From contig SKND01000020.1 in assembly GCA_007120695.1 (NCBI GenBank), positions 1-45,733 of the forward strand: a stretch of DNA of 45,733 bases, in the 5' to 3' direction. The translations under genes and the position numbers were made by a program. How positions within the stretch are numbered: position 1 is the stretch's first letter; each line of letters begins with the position of its first letter. Shown in pieces: positions 44,400 to 45,733 of the stretch. This stretch comes from Bacteroidales bacterium. GTDB taxonomy: Bacteria; Bacteroidota; Bacteroidia; Bacteroidales; PUMT01. A model generated the notes under the pieces. The model made no database searches, was not told the origin of the DNA, and saw only the letters and a list, made by a program, of their open reading frames with translations.

Positions 44400-45733
44400 T
44401 TATGATGCAGCCGGTTCCTTTTTGCGTGTATAGAGCGATACCAGCACCAATGTTAAAAATGATAAGGGAATTGTCACAATTCCGGGATTATCCATCGGGA
44501 ACAGGGCAGCTTCGGGTGCAAGGCCGTACCTCTCAAACATTGAAGGCGACAACAATATCAGTAATACAGACGATACAATGCCTGTCATTATTGAGGAAGA
44601 CACACCTTTACTTGTGGTCTTTTCCCAGAACAAGATCATTATAATGGCAGGCAGATTTGATGATGCTGCCACGGCAAAAGCCAGGCCCACAAGGAACGAA
44701 ACATTCATGCCCTGTAGCAGGATACCCAGTATGATAGCCATAATACCAACCCCAAATGCGGCTATCTTACCTGCCCGGACCTTTGTACTGTCATCCATCT
44801 TAACTTTAAAGAATTTATCAAGCAGGTCATGTGCAATAGCACCTGATGAAGCAACTATCAATCCAGAAACTGTTCCCAGCACTGTAGCAAATGCAACGGC
44901 AGAGATCATTGCAAACAGTCCCAGTCCGAATGATTTTGCAAGCAATGGTCCTGACATATTACTGCTTTCCATATCAAGAACTCCATTGATCATAGCTCCC
45001 AGTCCCATATAAAGAGTCAATATATAAAAAGCTCCAATTGCGGCAATTGCAACTATCGTAGATTTGCGTGCATCCTTTTGGCTTGGAACCGTATAATATC
45101 TTATCAGGATATGCGGAAGTGCCGAGGTTCCCAGAAAGAGTGCAAGCATGAGAGATACAAAATTCAACTTTTCCCAGACTGAAGCACCTTCGAGCTTGTA
45201 GAACAACCCGGGTTTCATTATATCGGTTCCGGGAGTTATCTCCGGATACCATCCTGTTACCGAACTGCCTTCAAATTCAAAGGAAGTCCTGATGTATCTA
45301 ACAACTTCGCTATCTTCAATCTTGGTCAGGAAATTAAAAGGATTGGTCGGACCCGAACTTTCAACCTCTTCACCGTCTGACATTACCATGGCCAGATGAC
45401 CAACCTGGTAAAACATTTTGTCGGAACGAGGCGCACCATTATAACTGGTATTTCCATCAGGATCGGTAACTATGGTGAGCATTTCATCCAGAAACAGGCC
45501 CTCATCCCTCAAAACCAGGTGATACCAGTTTGCAATACCATCCTTTTCGAGCAGGAAAAATTCATTATCACCAACTTCTTTGTTTCCCTGAACCAAATAG
45601 GCTGTTTCTTCATCAAAGATAATTTCCCCGGAAGGGTCAAAACTGATACTTAAAGAGACATATTCATGATGGTCGGAATTTGGTTCCTTCTCCAGCCCTT
45701 TATTCAGGATATAGAATGTCAGGACAACCGAAA
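44400..45733 (-). CDS. Na+/solute symporter (SSS family, VC_2705/ActP-like), C-terminal part
   Basis: The frame stays open to the right edge (the last residues readable there are SVVLTFYILNKG), so the N-terminus lies outside the window; an internal TTG near 45596 is not the start. About 450 residues are visible. A soluble insert of roughly 170 residues (for example DEGLFLDEMLTIVTDPDGN) precedes the membrane part. TSALPHILIRYYTVPS, then FATVLGTVSGLIVASSGAIA and GLAFAVAASSNLPAIIMILFWE, are family signatures. The insert fits the VC_2705 subgroup of acetate/cation symporters, which carry a long extra domain between helices. Substrate (acetate or another carboxylate) is unproven. Confidence 0.88.
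   Translation of the reverse strand, partial: SVVLTFYILNKGLEKEPNSDHHEYVSLSISFDPSGEIIFDEETAYLVQGNKEVGDNEFFLLEKDGIANWYHLVLRDEGLFLDEMLTIVTDPDGNTSYNGAPRSDKMFYQVGHLAMVMSDGEEVESSGPTNPFNFLTKIEDSEVVRYIRTSFEFEGSSVTGWYPEITPGTDIMKPGLFYKLEGASVWEKLNFVSLMLALFLGTSALPHILIRYYTVPSQKDARKSTIVAIAAIGAFYILTLYMGLGAMINGVLDMESSNMSGPLLAKSFGLGLFAMISAVAFATVLGTVSGLIVASSGAIAHDLLDKFFKVKMDDSTKVRAGKIAAFGVGIMAIILGILLQGMNVSFLVGLAFAVAASSNLPAIIMILFWEKTTSKGVSSSIMTGIVSSVLLILLSPSMFERYGLAPEAALFPMDNPGIVTIPLSFLTLVLVSLYTRKKEPAAS

Noticed and set aside
45396-45653. Plus-strand open frame near the right edge
   Set aside because: It is antisense to the soluble insert of the symporter, which reads open through to the window end in its own frame.

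Overview
The window is a 45.7 kb piece of a Bacteroidota chromosome, probably an anaerobic or facultative member of the Bacteroidales/Marinilabiliales group. Four things point there. The tmRNA encodes the Bacteroidales-type tag GENNYALAA. The primary sigma factor is short, with no region 1.1, and several upstream regions carry the Bacteroidota -7 box TAnnTTTG. There are typical Bacteroidota families: Rho with a long disordered insert, the ECF sigma/FecR/DUF4974 pair, CarboxypepD_reg proteins and PmoA-like (DUF6807) proteins. A single-chain pyruvate:ferredoxin oxidoreductase suggests anaerobic pyruvate metabolism. I see no tRNA, rRNA operon, insertion sequence, prophage or CRISPR array. Both ends are cut inside genes: trkH on the left and a Na+/solute symporter on the right.

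Layout. 0-5.2 kb: K+ uptake (trkA-trkH), comEC, peptide deformylase and YqgF/RuvX, all on the minus strand. 5.3-12.2 kb: a dihydroorotate-dehydrogenase-like flavoprotein, nifJ and rho, all minus. 12.5-14.1 kb: rpoD and rpe, plus. 14.2-18.5 kb: a LYS1/alanine-dehydrogenase-like enzyme, tmRNA, an RRM protein, and an arcC-argF pair for carbamoyl-phosphate/citrulline metabolism. 18.8-25.1 kb: ftsK-lolA facing a 7TMR-HD (PgpH-type) phosphodiesterase, then an NlpC/P60 peptidase. 25.3-27.7 kb: a ROK sugar kinase and an FHS-family sugar transporter. 28-31.4 kb: a POTRA/barrel outer-membrane protein and pabB. 31.4-35.9 kb: a four-gene ECF sigma/FecR operon with two CarboxypepD_reg proteins but no TonB-dependent receptor. 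36-43.8 kb: a catabolic neighbourhood (dipeptide epimerase, deoC, Tat-type Gfo/Idh/MocA oxidoreductase, glycosidase-like lipoprotein, two PmoA-like lipoproteins). 43.9-45.7 kb: mscL and the symporter.

The most interesting non-coding signal is a promoter module shared by two genes 22 kb apart. The upstream regions of trkA (K+ uptake) and of the 7TMR-HD gene (family role: c-di-AMP hydrolysis) each carry a TAnnTTTG -7 box, an identical 16-nt spacer block, and two 21-bp-phased copies of a half-site resembling AATTACnCACAGA at the -33 region. c-di-AMP controls K+ transport in other bacteria, so this may be a K+/c-di-AMP regulon; that is inference. A second signal is a small family of palindromic repeats (four members: 5271-5316, 16495-16534, 27873-27974, 39783-39816), three of them touching or directly following stop codons. 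One supplies the stop codon of the gene it abuts. Both patterns come from reading this window only and need a genome-wide search.
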